NCBI GenBank assembly: GCA_964632505.1
Contig: CAZWCE010000001.1
Location: 1 to 64,000, forward strand
Reading direction: 5' to 3'
Source: CAZWCE01 sp964632505
GTDB lineage: Bacteria > Planctomycetota > Planctomycetia > Pirellulales > Thermoguttaceae
DNA: 64,000 nucleotides
Shown here: positions 18,151 through 26,257 of the stretch, one piece after another
How positions within the stretch are numbered: the first letter of the stretch is position 1
Layout: each line of letters opens with the position of its first letter
Notes under the pieces: generated by a model
Told to the model about the DNA's origin: nothing
The model's input: the letters and a program-made list of their open reading frames with translations, nothing else
Databases searched by the model: none
Program-made: the position numbers and the translations under genes

Positions 18151-18750
18151 TCAGCGTCCCTTGGAGGACGCCGGAGAAGGAGAAGCGGCCGGTTCTTCCG
18201 GGACCTCACGGATGATCAGTTTTCGGGTCTTTTTGTCCCACCGAACCGTCCGGACCTTCATCCGGTGCGCAAAGTGACAGTCCGTACAGTTGACCTGCCG
18301 CGGATCCTCTTTCTCGGGACACCGCTCCCGCCACCTGGCCAGAACCTTGCGGGCGGGCGCATCGTGCGATCCATGGCATTTCTTGCATGCCGGATCGATC
18401 TGGTGCGGGGCGTACATCACATCCGGCGGGGTCACATGATCCTCGTCGTTGCGGTGGTCGTGCGACGGCCCGTGACAATCGACGCAGCCGATCCCCTCGA
18501 TCGCGTGACGATGCGCCAGCGGTTCGCCTTGGAAATCGCCGTGACAAACATAACAGGCCGCGTTGTCGGCCTTCTCCTCGGCCTTCGGTTCGGAAGCCTC
18601 GGGCAATGCTTCATCGAGCAGGCCCTCGAGCGAGAGAGGAGGCACCGCCCCGACCGCCGCCGGTGGCGCCCCGGCCGGAATCCAGATCAGCAGAGCGAAA
18701 CACAGCAACGTCAGCACGCCGGCGACGGGCACAAGGAAAGGCTTCAACAT
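18151..18750 (-). CDS. Membrane-anchored tetrahaem cytochrome c
   Basis: Protein of 199 residues with one N-terminal hydrophobic segment (about 5-30), either a signal anchor or an uncleaved signal. Four CxxCH haem sites are present: CYVCH, CVDCH, CKKCH and CTDCH, with additional His residues that could be distal ligands. This fits a small multihaem c-type electron carrier on the outer face of the membrane. The C-terminal 40 residues are basic then Pro/Ala/Ser rich. No dedicated reductase is next to it. The neighbouring upstream minus-strand gene is a Tat-exported aldo/keto-like protein, which could share the compartment. Confidence 0.85.
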   Translation of the reverse strand: MLKPFLVPVAGVLTLLCFALLIWIPAGAPPAAVGAVPPLSLEGLLDEALPEASEPKAEEKADNAACYVCHGDFQGEPLAHRHAIEGIGCVDCHGPSHDHRNDEDHVTPPDVMYAPHQIDPACKKCHGSHDAPARKVLARWRERCPEKEDPRQVNCTDCHFAHRMKVRTVRWDKKTRKLIIREVPEEPAASPSPASSKGR

Positions 18751-18818
18751 GGTAGGGGATTCTCAAAGTCGGCGTCGAAGAAATCGGGAACGAGACGGAA
18801 GGACCGGGCGACCAGGCA

Positions 18819-20042
18819 TCACACGTCCACCCAGTCGTTCAACCAGCGATAATGATACGGCAGTCGGGCGAAGCCCCGTTCGGTGGCGGCATCGAGCAGG
18901 GCCTGCTCCTCGGTGTCGAGCACGCGACGCTGCAACACCGCGATGGCGGCGTTATCGACCTGCTCGGGCGTGATGATGCCGGGAATCGGAGCGGTGATGA
19001 CCGGGTTGGTCAGGATCGCGCGGAGCGTCAGGCGCGCCAGTTTGTTGTCCTCCTCCTCGTGGGGATTGCCGGGGGAACTGTCGCCCTCGAAGATCGAACC
19101 GCTGGCGAACGGCTTGATGCCGAACCAGGCGATGTCGCGCTTCTGCATCGTCGCCCAGAGACTGTTCTCCCACCCGCTCCCCTCCATGGCGATCACCTTG
19201 GTGCGCGTATCGCCCTCGGCGTTTTCATCAGGGACGATCTTCGCGCCGGTCATGCGGGTCTTGGCGGTGTAGGGCGTGCAAACGATGTCCATCACTTCGG
19301 GATAGGTCTCGATCAGCCATTTGATGTGCGGGCGATCGTGAGACGAGATGCCGGTGAACCGGGCCTTGCCGGTCTTCTTGGCCCATTCCAATGCAGCGGC
19401 CATTTCGTCCATTTGCTCGTCGCAGTGTTGGCTGCTCTGCTCCAAGAGGACGATTCTCCAGGCGTCGACGTAATCGAGCCCCGTCACCTGGAACCCCTTC
19501 TCGAGCGCGTCCTTCAGCTTCTGGGTCAGCCAACCGGGCGGTTTCGGTTTGCCGGCTTTCTTGGCGGCGTTCCACTCCGCCGCGAGCGGTCGCATCTCCT
19601 CCTGGTACCAGGAGAACCCCAGGTACATCTTGTCGCGTCGTCCCCGGAGCGCCTTGGCGTACATCGTCACCTCCTGCGTGGTGCAGGCGTCGATGTAGTT
19701 GATGCCGCGTTCGATGCATCGGGTGACCACCTCGGTCCGGTTCTCCAGAAACGCCTCGCTCGATAGATCGGCGCTGAGCCAAGATCGCCCTTGAAACAAC
19801 CCAGGAACGACGGTGTTCAGCCGCTTCCAGTGCCCCCCGAGACAGACGGCCGAGATCATCAAGTCGGTCTTGCCCGCGCGACGGTACTCCATCTGCTCAT
19901 TGTAGTTGAGGATGTCGCTCGTTTTCTGCTGCGAAGGATTGCCGGCGCCGACGGTGCGGAGGGCGGGAAAACCGGCGGCCACCCCGGCCGTGGCGAGCGT
20001 GCCCGCTTTGACGAAATCGCGTCGCGTGAATTGTTCCGACAT
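18819..20042 (-). CDS. Tat-exported aldo/keto reductase-like protein
   Basis: Protein of 407 residues; ATG 20042 is chosen because AGAAAAGGGG precedes it and a twin-arginine signal (TRRDFVKAG) follows. The body matches the aldo/keto reductase barrel: YRRAGKTDLMISAVCLGG, GINYIDACTT (with the usual Asp), YVDAWRIVLLEQSSQ, GKARFTGISSHDRP and the late PIPGIITPEQVDNAA. The Lys and His expected after strands 3 and 4 are not seen in their usual context (DKMYLGFSW, LLEQSS). Activity may therefore be altered or lost. It may be co-expressed with the cytochrome gene downstream, 68 bases away. Confidence 0.78.
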   Translation of the reverse strand: MSEQFTRRDFVKAGTLATAGVAAGFPALRTVGAGNPSQQKTSDILNYNEQMEYRRAGKTDLMISAVCLGGHWKRLNTVVPGLFQGRSWLSADLSSEAFLENRTEVVTRCIERGINYIDACTTQEVTMYAKALRGRRDKMYLGFSWYQEEMRPLAAEWNAAKKAGKPKPPGWLTQKLKDALEKGFQVTGLDYVDAWRIVLLEQSSQHCDEQMDEMAAALEWAKKTGKARFTGISSHDRPHIKWLIETYPEVMDIVCTPYTAKTRMTGAKIVPDENAEGDTRTKVIAMEGSGWENSLWATMQKRDIAWFGIKPFASGSIFEGDSSPGNPHEEEDNKLARLTLRAILTNPVITAPIPGIITPEQVDNAAIAVLQRRVLDTEEQALLDAATERGFARLPYHYRWLNDWVDV

Positions 20043-20255
20043 AACGCTACCCCTTTTCTTCCTGGAATAATTGGAGAAAACGATCATCAACTCTTCTCGG
20101 AAGCGGCTCTCGGTGGATTTCCGTTTCATTTTCGCCGATCCCCCGGCAAAAGTCAACATTTTGTCGGAATCCCCCCACTCGGGAGGGAAAAGATTATTTT
20201 TCGATGAATCCTCCCGATGTTCGGTCCCCCGCCATGGTCGAACGAGCCTGATATT

Positions 20256-20268
20256 CTATAATTTATAG
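20256..20268. promoter_or_regulatory. AT-rich palindrome with a -10 like box before the ABC permease
   Basis: CTATAATTTATAG at 20256-20268 is a perfect palindrome and contains TATAAT. It sits about 95 bases before the permease start, in the divergent gap of 319 bases. No convincing -35 box lies upstream. It may be an operator, a promoter element, or both. Confidence 0.35.
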
Positions 20269-20361
20269 TTATCGTCCCATTACCTGAATCCCTGTCTTGT
20301 CCGTCGACTCTTGTCCATCGACTCCTTTTCCGTCGTTCTTCCCCCTTCAAGGAGCAGCGTT

Positions 20362-22281
20362 TTGTTGATCGGCCCCGTATTTACTCGTGAAGTGACGATC
20401 GCACCAAGGCGTGAACGGACGTATATTGCGCGATCCGCCTATGCCGGCTTCCTCCTGCTGCTGATCAGCACCGCTTGGTTGGTGATGACCGGCACCCAAC
20501 TGATCCGCGATCCCGGTGATTTCGCCCGATTCGGCTCCACGCTCTTCCTCCTGCTGGCCCCGCTGCAAATGACCCTGGGGCTGTTCTTCTCGGCGATGCT
20601 CTCCGCCGGCGCGGTCGCCCAGGAGAAAGACCGCAAGACCCTGATCCTCCTCTTGCTGACGCACCTCTCCAACAGCGAGTTGGTACTCGGCAAGCTCCTT
20701 TCCAGTTTGTTGATGGTGCTCACGCTCCTGTCGGTCTCGATTCCGATCTTCCTCTTGACCGCATTATTCGGCGGGGTCTCCGGCGCCCAGATCTTCCGCG
20801 TCTTCTTGGTCACCGGACTGAGCATGCTCGCCTGCGGCAGCCTCGGCTCGCTGATCGCCCTCTGGCGCGACAAGACCTTCCAAGCGCTGGCTTTGACGGT
20901 TCTGATCCTCGTGCTCTGGGTCGGATTCTGGGAATCGGTCGGCACCGGCTTATTGGGGGAATCGTGGGGGGGCATCGCCGCCGGCCGCTTGGCGACGACG
21001 CTGAGCCCCTGGAGCGCCGTATTGACCGCCACGCAACCGACCGTCGCACAGCAACAAAGCCTCTGGGCCGATATGCTCGGGAACACCGGGCCGTTCGCCG
21101 TCTTTTGCTTCTCCATGACGGTGTTGATGAACGCGGTGTCGATCGTGATGGTCCGGGTGTGGAATCCTTCGAGGGAAGTCCGCAAGGGAGCCCACGAGGA
21201 AGACACCTGGCGCAAAGAGCCTCCCTCGGCGGTGGAGGCGATCCAGAAGACGACCGGGGCGCTCGATCGAGGAGATCTCCCCCCGGCGGCGCCCCCGGAA
21301 ACGGTCGCCGGTGCGGCCACGGCCACCCAGCCGGAAGCTCTTCCCGAGCCGGTCTCGGAGGCGAAACCGATCGCCGACGATGCCTCGCTCTCCGTCCACG
21401 CCGCTCGGAAGAAAACACGTCCCGTATGGGATAACCCGATCCTCTGGCGGGAGATATGCACCCGAGCGTACGGCCGCAAGACGATCATCCTGCGATTGAC
21501 CTATCTGGTCGTCTTCCTATTCAGCGCCTTCAGCCTCTACTCCCTCCTCGCTCCCGGAACCCTCGTGTCCCCGGCGGCGCTGGCCGGACCGTTGATTCCG
21601 CTGCTTTTCCTTTCGCTGGTCCTGGTCAACGCCCAGGCGGTTACTTCGCTGACCTCCGAACGCGACGGTCGAACATTCGACCTCTTGCTGGCGACCGATC
21701 TCTCCCCCAGAGAGTTCGTGTTCGGCAAGTTGGGGGGGATCTTCTACAACACCAAGGAGATGATCGCGCTGCCCGCGTTGCTGTGCCTTTACCTCTGGTG
21801 GGAGGAGGCGCTCGGCGGTTTGTCCTTGACGTATCTCCTTCTAGGATTTGTGATTCTGCTCATTTTCGTCGCCACCGTCGGCGTGCATATCGGCATGCAG
21901 TACGTCAATACGCGAAGTGCGGTGGCGGTCAGTCTCGGTATCATCTTTTTCCTTTTCATGGGCATCGCCACCTGCATGTGGATCATGGTCGCCTTCAGCG
22001 GGTCGTTCGAGGCGCAACTCCAGCCCTTCCTTGCATTTATGCTCGGCGGAGGCGTCGGGCTGTATGTGACCCTCGGGTTGCGAAATCCCTCGACGGCGAT
22101 CGGCGTGGCCGCTTTTGTCTGTCCTTTGGCCACTTTTTACGCCATCACGAGTCTTCTGCTCGGGCAACCCTCGTTGGTCTTCGTGTCGGTCGTGGGCGCC
22201 TTCGGATTCACCACTCTGGCAATGTTGATTCCCGCGATCGACGAGTTCGATGTCGCCACCGGCCGAACCACCGCCGATTGA
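20362..22281 (+). CDS. ABC-2 type transporter permease
   Basis: Protein of 639 residues. I place the start at TTG 20362, seven bases after AAGGAG, giving the family-type N-terminus MLIGPVFTREV. Six hydrophobic segments make up the first half (about 30-290). A Pro/Ala/Glu-rich linker then separates a second set of helices (about 385-630). The two halves look like related permease units, and the motif TLILLLLTHLSNSELVLGKLL recurs as TFDLLLATDLSPREFVFGKLG. It is therefore a fused pair of ABC-2 membrane domains. No ATPase gene is adjacent; the ATPase is elsewhere or upstream of this window's reach. Confidence 0.8.
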   Translation: MLIGPVFTREVTIAPRRERTYIARSAYAGFLLLLISTAWLVMTGTQLIRDPGDFARFGSTLFLLLAPLQMTLGLFFSAMLSAGAVAQEKDRKTLILLLLTHLSNSELVLGKLLSSLLMVLTLLSVSIPIFLLTALFGGVSGAQIFRVFLVTGLSMLACGSLGSLIALWRDKTFQALALTVLILVLWVGFWESVGTGLLGESWGGIAAGRLATTLSPWSAVLTATQPTVAQQQSLWADMLGNTGPFAVFCFSMTVLMNAVSIVMVRVWNPSREVRKGAHEEDTWRKEPPSAVEAIQKTTGALDRGDLPPAAPPETVAGAATATQPEALPEPVSEAKPIADDASLSVHAARKKTRPVWDNPILWREICTRAYGRKTIILRLTYLVVFLFSAFSLYSLLAPGTLVSPAALAGPLIPLLFLSLVLVNAQAVTSLTSERDGRTFDLLLATDLSPREFVFGKLGGIFYNTKEMIALPALLCLYLWWEEALGGLSLTYLLLGFVILLIFVATVGVHIGMQYVNTRSAVAVSLGIIFFLFMGIATCMWIMVAFSGSFEAQLQPFLAFMLGGGVGLYVTLGLRNPSTAIGVAAFVCPLATFYAITSLLLGQPSLVFVSVVGAFGFTTLAMLIPAIDEFDVATGRTTAD

Positions 22282-22835
22282 GTCGTCGAAATTGCAATTT
22301 TGCCGGAAACGCTTCTCCCCAAAAGACTTGTGGAGAAAGATGGAAACAGTTCGCCAAGAATCGGTTCCCACGTTCCCCATTTTTACAAAAAGTGCTTTCG
22401 AGAAAGATTCGTGGAACAAATGGCCCGATACTTGCGTATCAACATAGAACTCCCTTTCTCTTTTTTTGGAGGTCCCCCCACCAGGGGCGGCGGAGTCGGG
22501 GAAAGAGTGCACTCCAGGCAATTCAAGATAGAATGACGATGCCTGAAGAGAGTGCGATGGATGCGAAAACGCAACCTCCTGTAGCAAAAATGCCTCGTTT
22601 TTTTCTTTTCCTTTCTTCTCCGGTTGATTTTTATTGCCGGAGTTAGTCGAGGAACATCAAAAAACAACCGATCTGATTTAATTGTTGCTTCTCCATTCTA
22701 TAATATAATGGAACCGAGTCGGCCGCGCGATCCCTCGAAGGACTCCCCGGCCACTTCCCCCCATCCTTGCGGGGGGACTGTCGGCATGGATGGCTGTTGA
22801 TATCGCCCGAATCCTCTCGAAAATGACGAGTTCCC
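22282..22835. other. Intergenic region with a perfect -10 box
   Basis: A 554-base gap precedes the GAF-HlyD gene. TATAAT occurs at 22699-22704 in an AT-rich stretch, about 130 bases before the start codon. A good -35 is not seen at the right spacing. Short open frames here have no support as genes. Confidence 0.45.
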
Positions 22836-24920
22836 ATGAGCACCGAACAATCGCTGGATCCGAATCTGATCGAAAAGACCAAACAGCAGATCCGCTCGCT
22901 GGTCAATGAGATCGCGCAGATATCCAAAACCGATATCACTCCCGAAGAATTCCACACCGAATACCTCAACCGCATCGTCTCCTCGCTGGCGGCGGTGGGA
23001 GGCGCGATCTGGACGACCGATCCTCAGGGACAACTCGGCTTGGCGTACCAGATCAACATGCGGGAAGCGAAGATCAACGATGAGGAAGCAAATCGCCAAC
23101 ACGCCCGACTGCTCTACCAGAGCATGAAGAGCCCCGAGCCGCTCCTCGTGCCCCCTCATTCTGGGGGCGAGGGGGAGGACGAGGCCGGCAACCCGACCGA
23201 ATATTTACTGCTTCTCGGCCCGGTCCGCACCGAATTGGAAACGGTCGGCATGGTGGAGATTCTCCAACGACGTGGAGCCGGACCGAGCACCCAGAAGGGC
23301 TATCTCCGCTTTCTGAACCAGATGTGCGGTTTGATGAGCGATTATTACAAAAATCGCCAGCTCCGTCACTTCGGCGACCGCCAGACCCTCTGGGCTCAAC
23401 TCGAGGAATTCACCCGAACGATCCACTCGAGCCTGAATCTCCGCGAAACCGCCTACACGATCGTCAACGAGGGACGTCGACTCATCGAATGCGATCGGGT
23501 GACCATCGCATTACGTCGCGGTCGCAAATGCACCGTCGAGGCGGTCAGCGGGCAGGCGATGCTCGACAAGCGTTCGAACACCGTCCGATTGCTCGGACGG
23601 TTGGCCACCGCCGTGGTCGCCAGCAATGAACCGGTCTGGTACACCGGCGACACCGCCGACATGGCCCCGCAGGTCGAAGACGCCGTCGAGGAGTACGTCG
23701 ACGAATCGCACACCAAAATGGTCGCCGTCTTCCCCCTCTCGCAAATCGTCAAGGATGAGGAAGAGCAGGAAGACGATCCGAAAAAACGCGAGGAGCCGGA
23801 TCCGCCGTTCGGGGCGTTGATCATCGAACAGATCGAGGACAACCGTGTGCCGGAAAAGATGCAAAAACGCATCGAGATCGTCGCCGAACACAGTTGCTCC
23901 GCCTTGGGCAACGCGATGGACTACAACAGCGTCTTTCTCATGCCGCTCTGGCGACTGATCGGCAAATCGAAAGTCTTGGTGAAGGCCCGGATGCTGCCGA
24001 AGACGATCACCGTCACCGCCGCCATCCTCGCGTTCTTCATCGCCATGTGCGTCGTTCCCTGGGACTTCGAGATGCACAGCGACGGCTCCCTCGAGCCGGT
24101 CACCCGGCAGAACGTCTACGCCGCCGGCGACGGGAAGGTCATGGACCTGTTCGTCGCGCATGGGTCGGAAGTCGAAGGGCCCGATCCGGTGACGGGACAA
24201 CCGGGCACGGTCCTCGCCCGCATGCGGAACACCGACCTGGAGGTGAAGCTCCGCGAGGTGGAAGGGGAGATCCAGAAGAACCTGGAACAGCGGTCGACGA
24301 TCAAACACATGCTCTCCGAACTGCGCGGCGGCAGCGCCAATGAAAAAAGACGGCAGCTCGAGGGTGAGCTGGTCCAGTTGGAAGAAGATTACAAAACCCT
24401 TTTGGCGCGGCAGGAGCTCTTCCGGGAAAAATTGGCGGAACTGGAAGTGAGGGCCCCCATCGACGGCGAGGTCGTTACCTGGGACCTGGAAGATCGGCTG
24501 CTCGACCGTCCCGTCGTCAAGGGCCAGGCGCTGATGGAAGTCGCCGATCCCTCCGGACGATGGCAGGTCGAACTGCTGATGCCGGAAAAGCGGATGGGCC
24601 ATATCGTCGAGTATTTCAAACAGCAACGAGCGGAGGATCCCGAGTTCGAACTGAAGGTCGAATTCGTGCTGGCGACAGATCCCGATACGACCCATTACGG
24701 CACGATCAAGCAGATCCACCAGCGGGCCGAAGTCCGAGGGCAGGAAGGCAACACCGTCCTCTTGAAGGTTTCCCTGGACGACCAGGAGAAACTTCCTGAA
24801 TCGCTTCGCCCCGGCGCCGGCGTGAGCGCGAAGGTCTACTGCGGCAAAAAACCGGTCGGCTACGTGCTTCTGCACGAGGCGATCGCCTATGTACAAAAGA
24901 ATATCATTTTCTGGTTCTGA
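22836..24920 (+). CDS. GAF-domain HlyD-type membrane fusion protein
   Basis: Protein of 694 residues. An N-terminal region (about 1-185) precedes a GAF domain (about 190-365; FTRTIHSSLNLRETAYTIVNEGRRLIECDRVTI is at its start). A single membrane helix at about 390-410 follows. Beyond it lies a HlyD-like periplasmic part: a lipoyl-type half (VYAAGDGKVMDLFVAHGSEV), an alpha-helical hairpin and a second lipoyl half (LEVRAPIDGEVVTWD), then a beta-barrel. So a cytoplasmic ligand sensor is joined to a periplasmic adaptor. It begins a three-gene unit with two more HlyD-type genes. It probably gates or regulates an export path; this is inferred from architecture. Confidence 0.8.
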   Translation: MSTEQSLDPNLIEKTKQQIRSLVNEIAQISKTDITPEEFHTEYLNRIVSSLAAVGGAIWTTDPQGQLGLAYQINMREAKINDEEANRQHARLLYQSMKSPEPLLVPPHSGGEGEDEAGNPTEYLLLLGPVRTELETVGMVEILQRRGAGPSTQKGYLRFLNQMCGLMSDYYKNRQLRHFGDRQTLWAQLEEFTRTIHSSLNLRETAYTIVNEGRRLIECDRVTIALRRGRKCTVEAVSGQAMLDKRSNTVRLLGRLATAVVASNEPVWYTGDTADMAPQVEDAVEEYVDESHTKMVAVFPLSQIVKDEEEQEDDPKKREEPDPPFGALIIEQIEDNRVPEKMQKRIEIVAEHSCSALGNAMDYNSVFLMPLWRLIGKSKVLVKARMLPKTITVTAAILAFFIAMCVVPWDFEMHSDGSLEPVTRQNVYAAGDGKVMDLFVAHGSEVEGPDPVTGQPGTVLARMRNTDLEVKLREVEGEIQKNLEQRSTIKHMLSELRGGSANEKRRQLEGELVQLEEDYKTLLARQELFREKLAELEVRAPIDGEVVTWDLEDRLLDRPVVKGQALMEVADPSGRWQVELLMPEKRMGHIVEYFKQQRAEDPEFELKVEFVLATDPDTTHYGTIKQIHQRAEVRGQEGNTVLLKVSLDDQEKLPESLRPGAGVSAKVYCGKKPVGYVLLHEAIAYVQKNIIFWF

Positions 24921-24984
24921 TCGGAACCGATGGTTTGATCGAACACCTTTTTTAAACCATTCACGACAAACAGGAGCGTTTGCC

Positions 24985-26202
24985 ATGAATATATCTTCTC
25001 TCGCCATGGTTTCCTTTTTATTGCTTTCCGGGCCTCAAAGCGGTCCCGAAGCGGTGGCCCTGGGCCCGCCTCATCAGCCCGCGCAACTGTTGGCCAAGAA
25101 CACCGACGCCCCCGACGAAGCAATGCTCGAGAACGTTCGGCCGGACCACCACGATGAAGCGTCGCCTCCGGAATCGAGCCGAGCGACCTCTCCCAGACGG
25201 CATGAAGTGAACTACCCGAACCCCGGCGCCAATGCCCTCGACGGCACCGGCCCCAATGCCCCACGAAACGAGAACGTCTGCTGCCTGACCGAAGACGTCA
25301 CGTCGCTGATCGACGAAGTCGATGTCGCCGCCGGCGTCCCCGGGTTGCTGATGGAACTACAAACGCAGTTGCGCGATCGCGACGGCAATCCCATGGTCGA
25401 CCGGAGCGGCAATCCCGTCATGGTCGAAGTGACCGAGGGGCTGACCGTCGTCGAGGACCAGGTCCTCGGCAAGATCGACGACCGGCTTCCACAGGTCCAG
25501 AAAGAGGTGGCCGAATATAAGATGAAGGTCGCCGAAAAAGAGGCGAACAAGCAGATCGAGGTCGAATGGGCCCAGGCCGCTCGCGACGTCGCCTATGCAA
25601 AAGTTCTCATGTCACAAGACACCAACAAACGTGAGCCGAACTCGGTGCCCGAAATGGAAATGATCGAGCTGAAGCTCAACCACAAGCAGTATGTCCTGCA
25701 AGTCGACAAAGCGAGGTACGACCTGGAGATCAAGTCGATCGAAAAGCAGGTGCAGGAGGCGGAAATGAAGGCGGCCGATGTGCAGATCAAGATGCGCCGC
25801 GTTCTGGCTCCCTTCAACGGCATCATCGTCGAGGTGTACGCAGAAGAAGGGGAGTGGCTCCCGGAAGGAACGCCGGTGCTCCGCATCATCCGCCTCGATC
25901 AACTCGAAATCAAAGGCTATGTCGATGCCAACCGATACTCCCCGAAAATGCTGGAGAACCGTCCGGTCACCGTCACCGCGCCGATGGCCGGCGGTCGACA
26001 AGGCACCTTCCAGGGAAAAGTCGTCTTCGCCAGTCCCGATATCACTTCCGGCAATAAATTCACCGTGAACATCGAGGTCGAGAATCGCAAAGACGAGGAA
26101 GGATACTGGCAACTGCTGCCGGGGCGGAAAGTCAGGGCCGACATCCATCTCGACCAGCCGAAGGTCACCGAGACCAATCGGATCATCCCTCCGGCCTCAT
26201 GA
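24985..26202 (+). CDS. Exported HlyD-family periplasmic adaptor
   Basis: Protein of 405 residues from ATG 24985 with CAGGAG nine bases upstream. Residues 1-25 form a Sec signal peptide. Residues about 95-200 include a helical region (DDRLPQVQKEVAEYKMKVAEKEAN) and a long coiled hairpin. The lipoyl half reads VLAPFNGIIVEVYAEEGEWLPEGTPVLRI and the beta-barrel follows. Adaptors of this type join an inner-membrane pump to an outer-membrane channel. Here it stands between a GAF-HlyD and a PqqD-M50-HlyD gene, 65 and 55 bases from each, so the three probably form one operon. Confidence 0.85.
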   Translation: MNISSLAMVSFLLLSGPQSGPEAVALGPPHQPAQLLAKNTDAPDEAMLENVRPDHHDEASPPESSRATSPRRHEVNYPNPGANALDGTGPNAPRNENVCCLTEDVTSLIDEVDVAAGVPGLLMELQTQLRDRDGNPMVDRSGNPVMVEVTEGLTVVEDQVLGKIDDRLPQVQKEVAEYKMKVAEKEANKQIEVEWAQAARDVAYAKVLMSQDTNKREPNSVPEMEMIELKLNHKQYVLQVDKARYDLEIKSIEKQVQEAEMKAADVQIKMRRVLAPFNGIIVEVYAEEGEWLPEGTPVLRIIRLDQLEIKGYVDANRYSPKMLENRPVTVTAPMAGGRQGTFQGKVVFASPDITSGNKFTVNIEVENRKDEEGYWQLLPGRKVRADIHLDQPKVTETNRIIPPAS

Positions 26203-26257
26203 ACGAACGTGATCGACCAAGGCGCTCCCTCTCCCCCCTGGAAAGAACGATCTCCTC

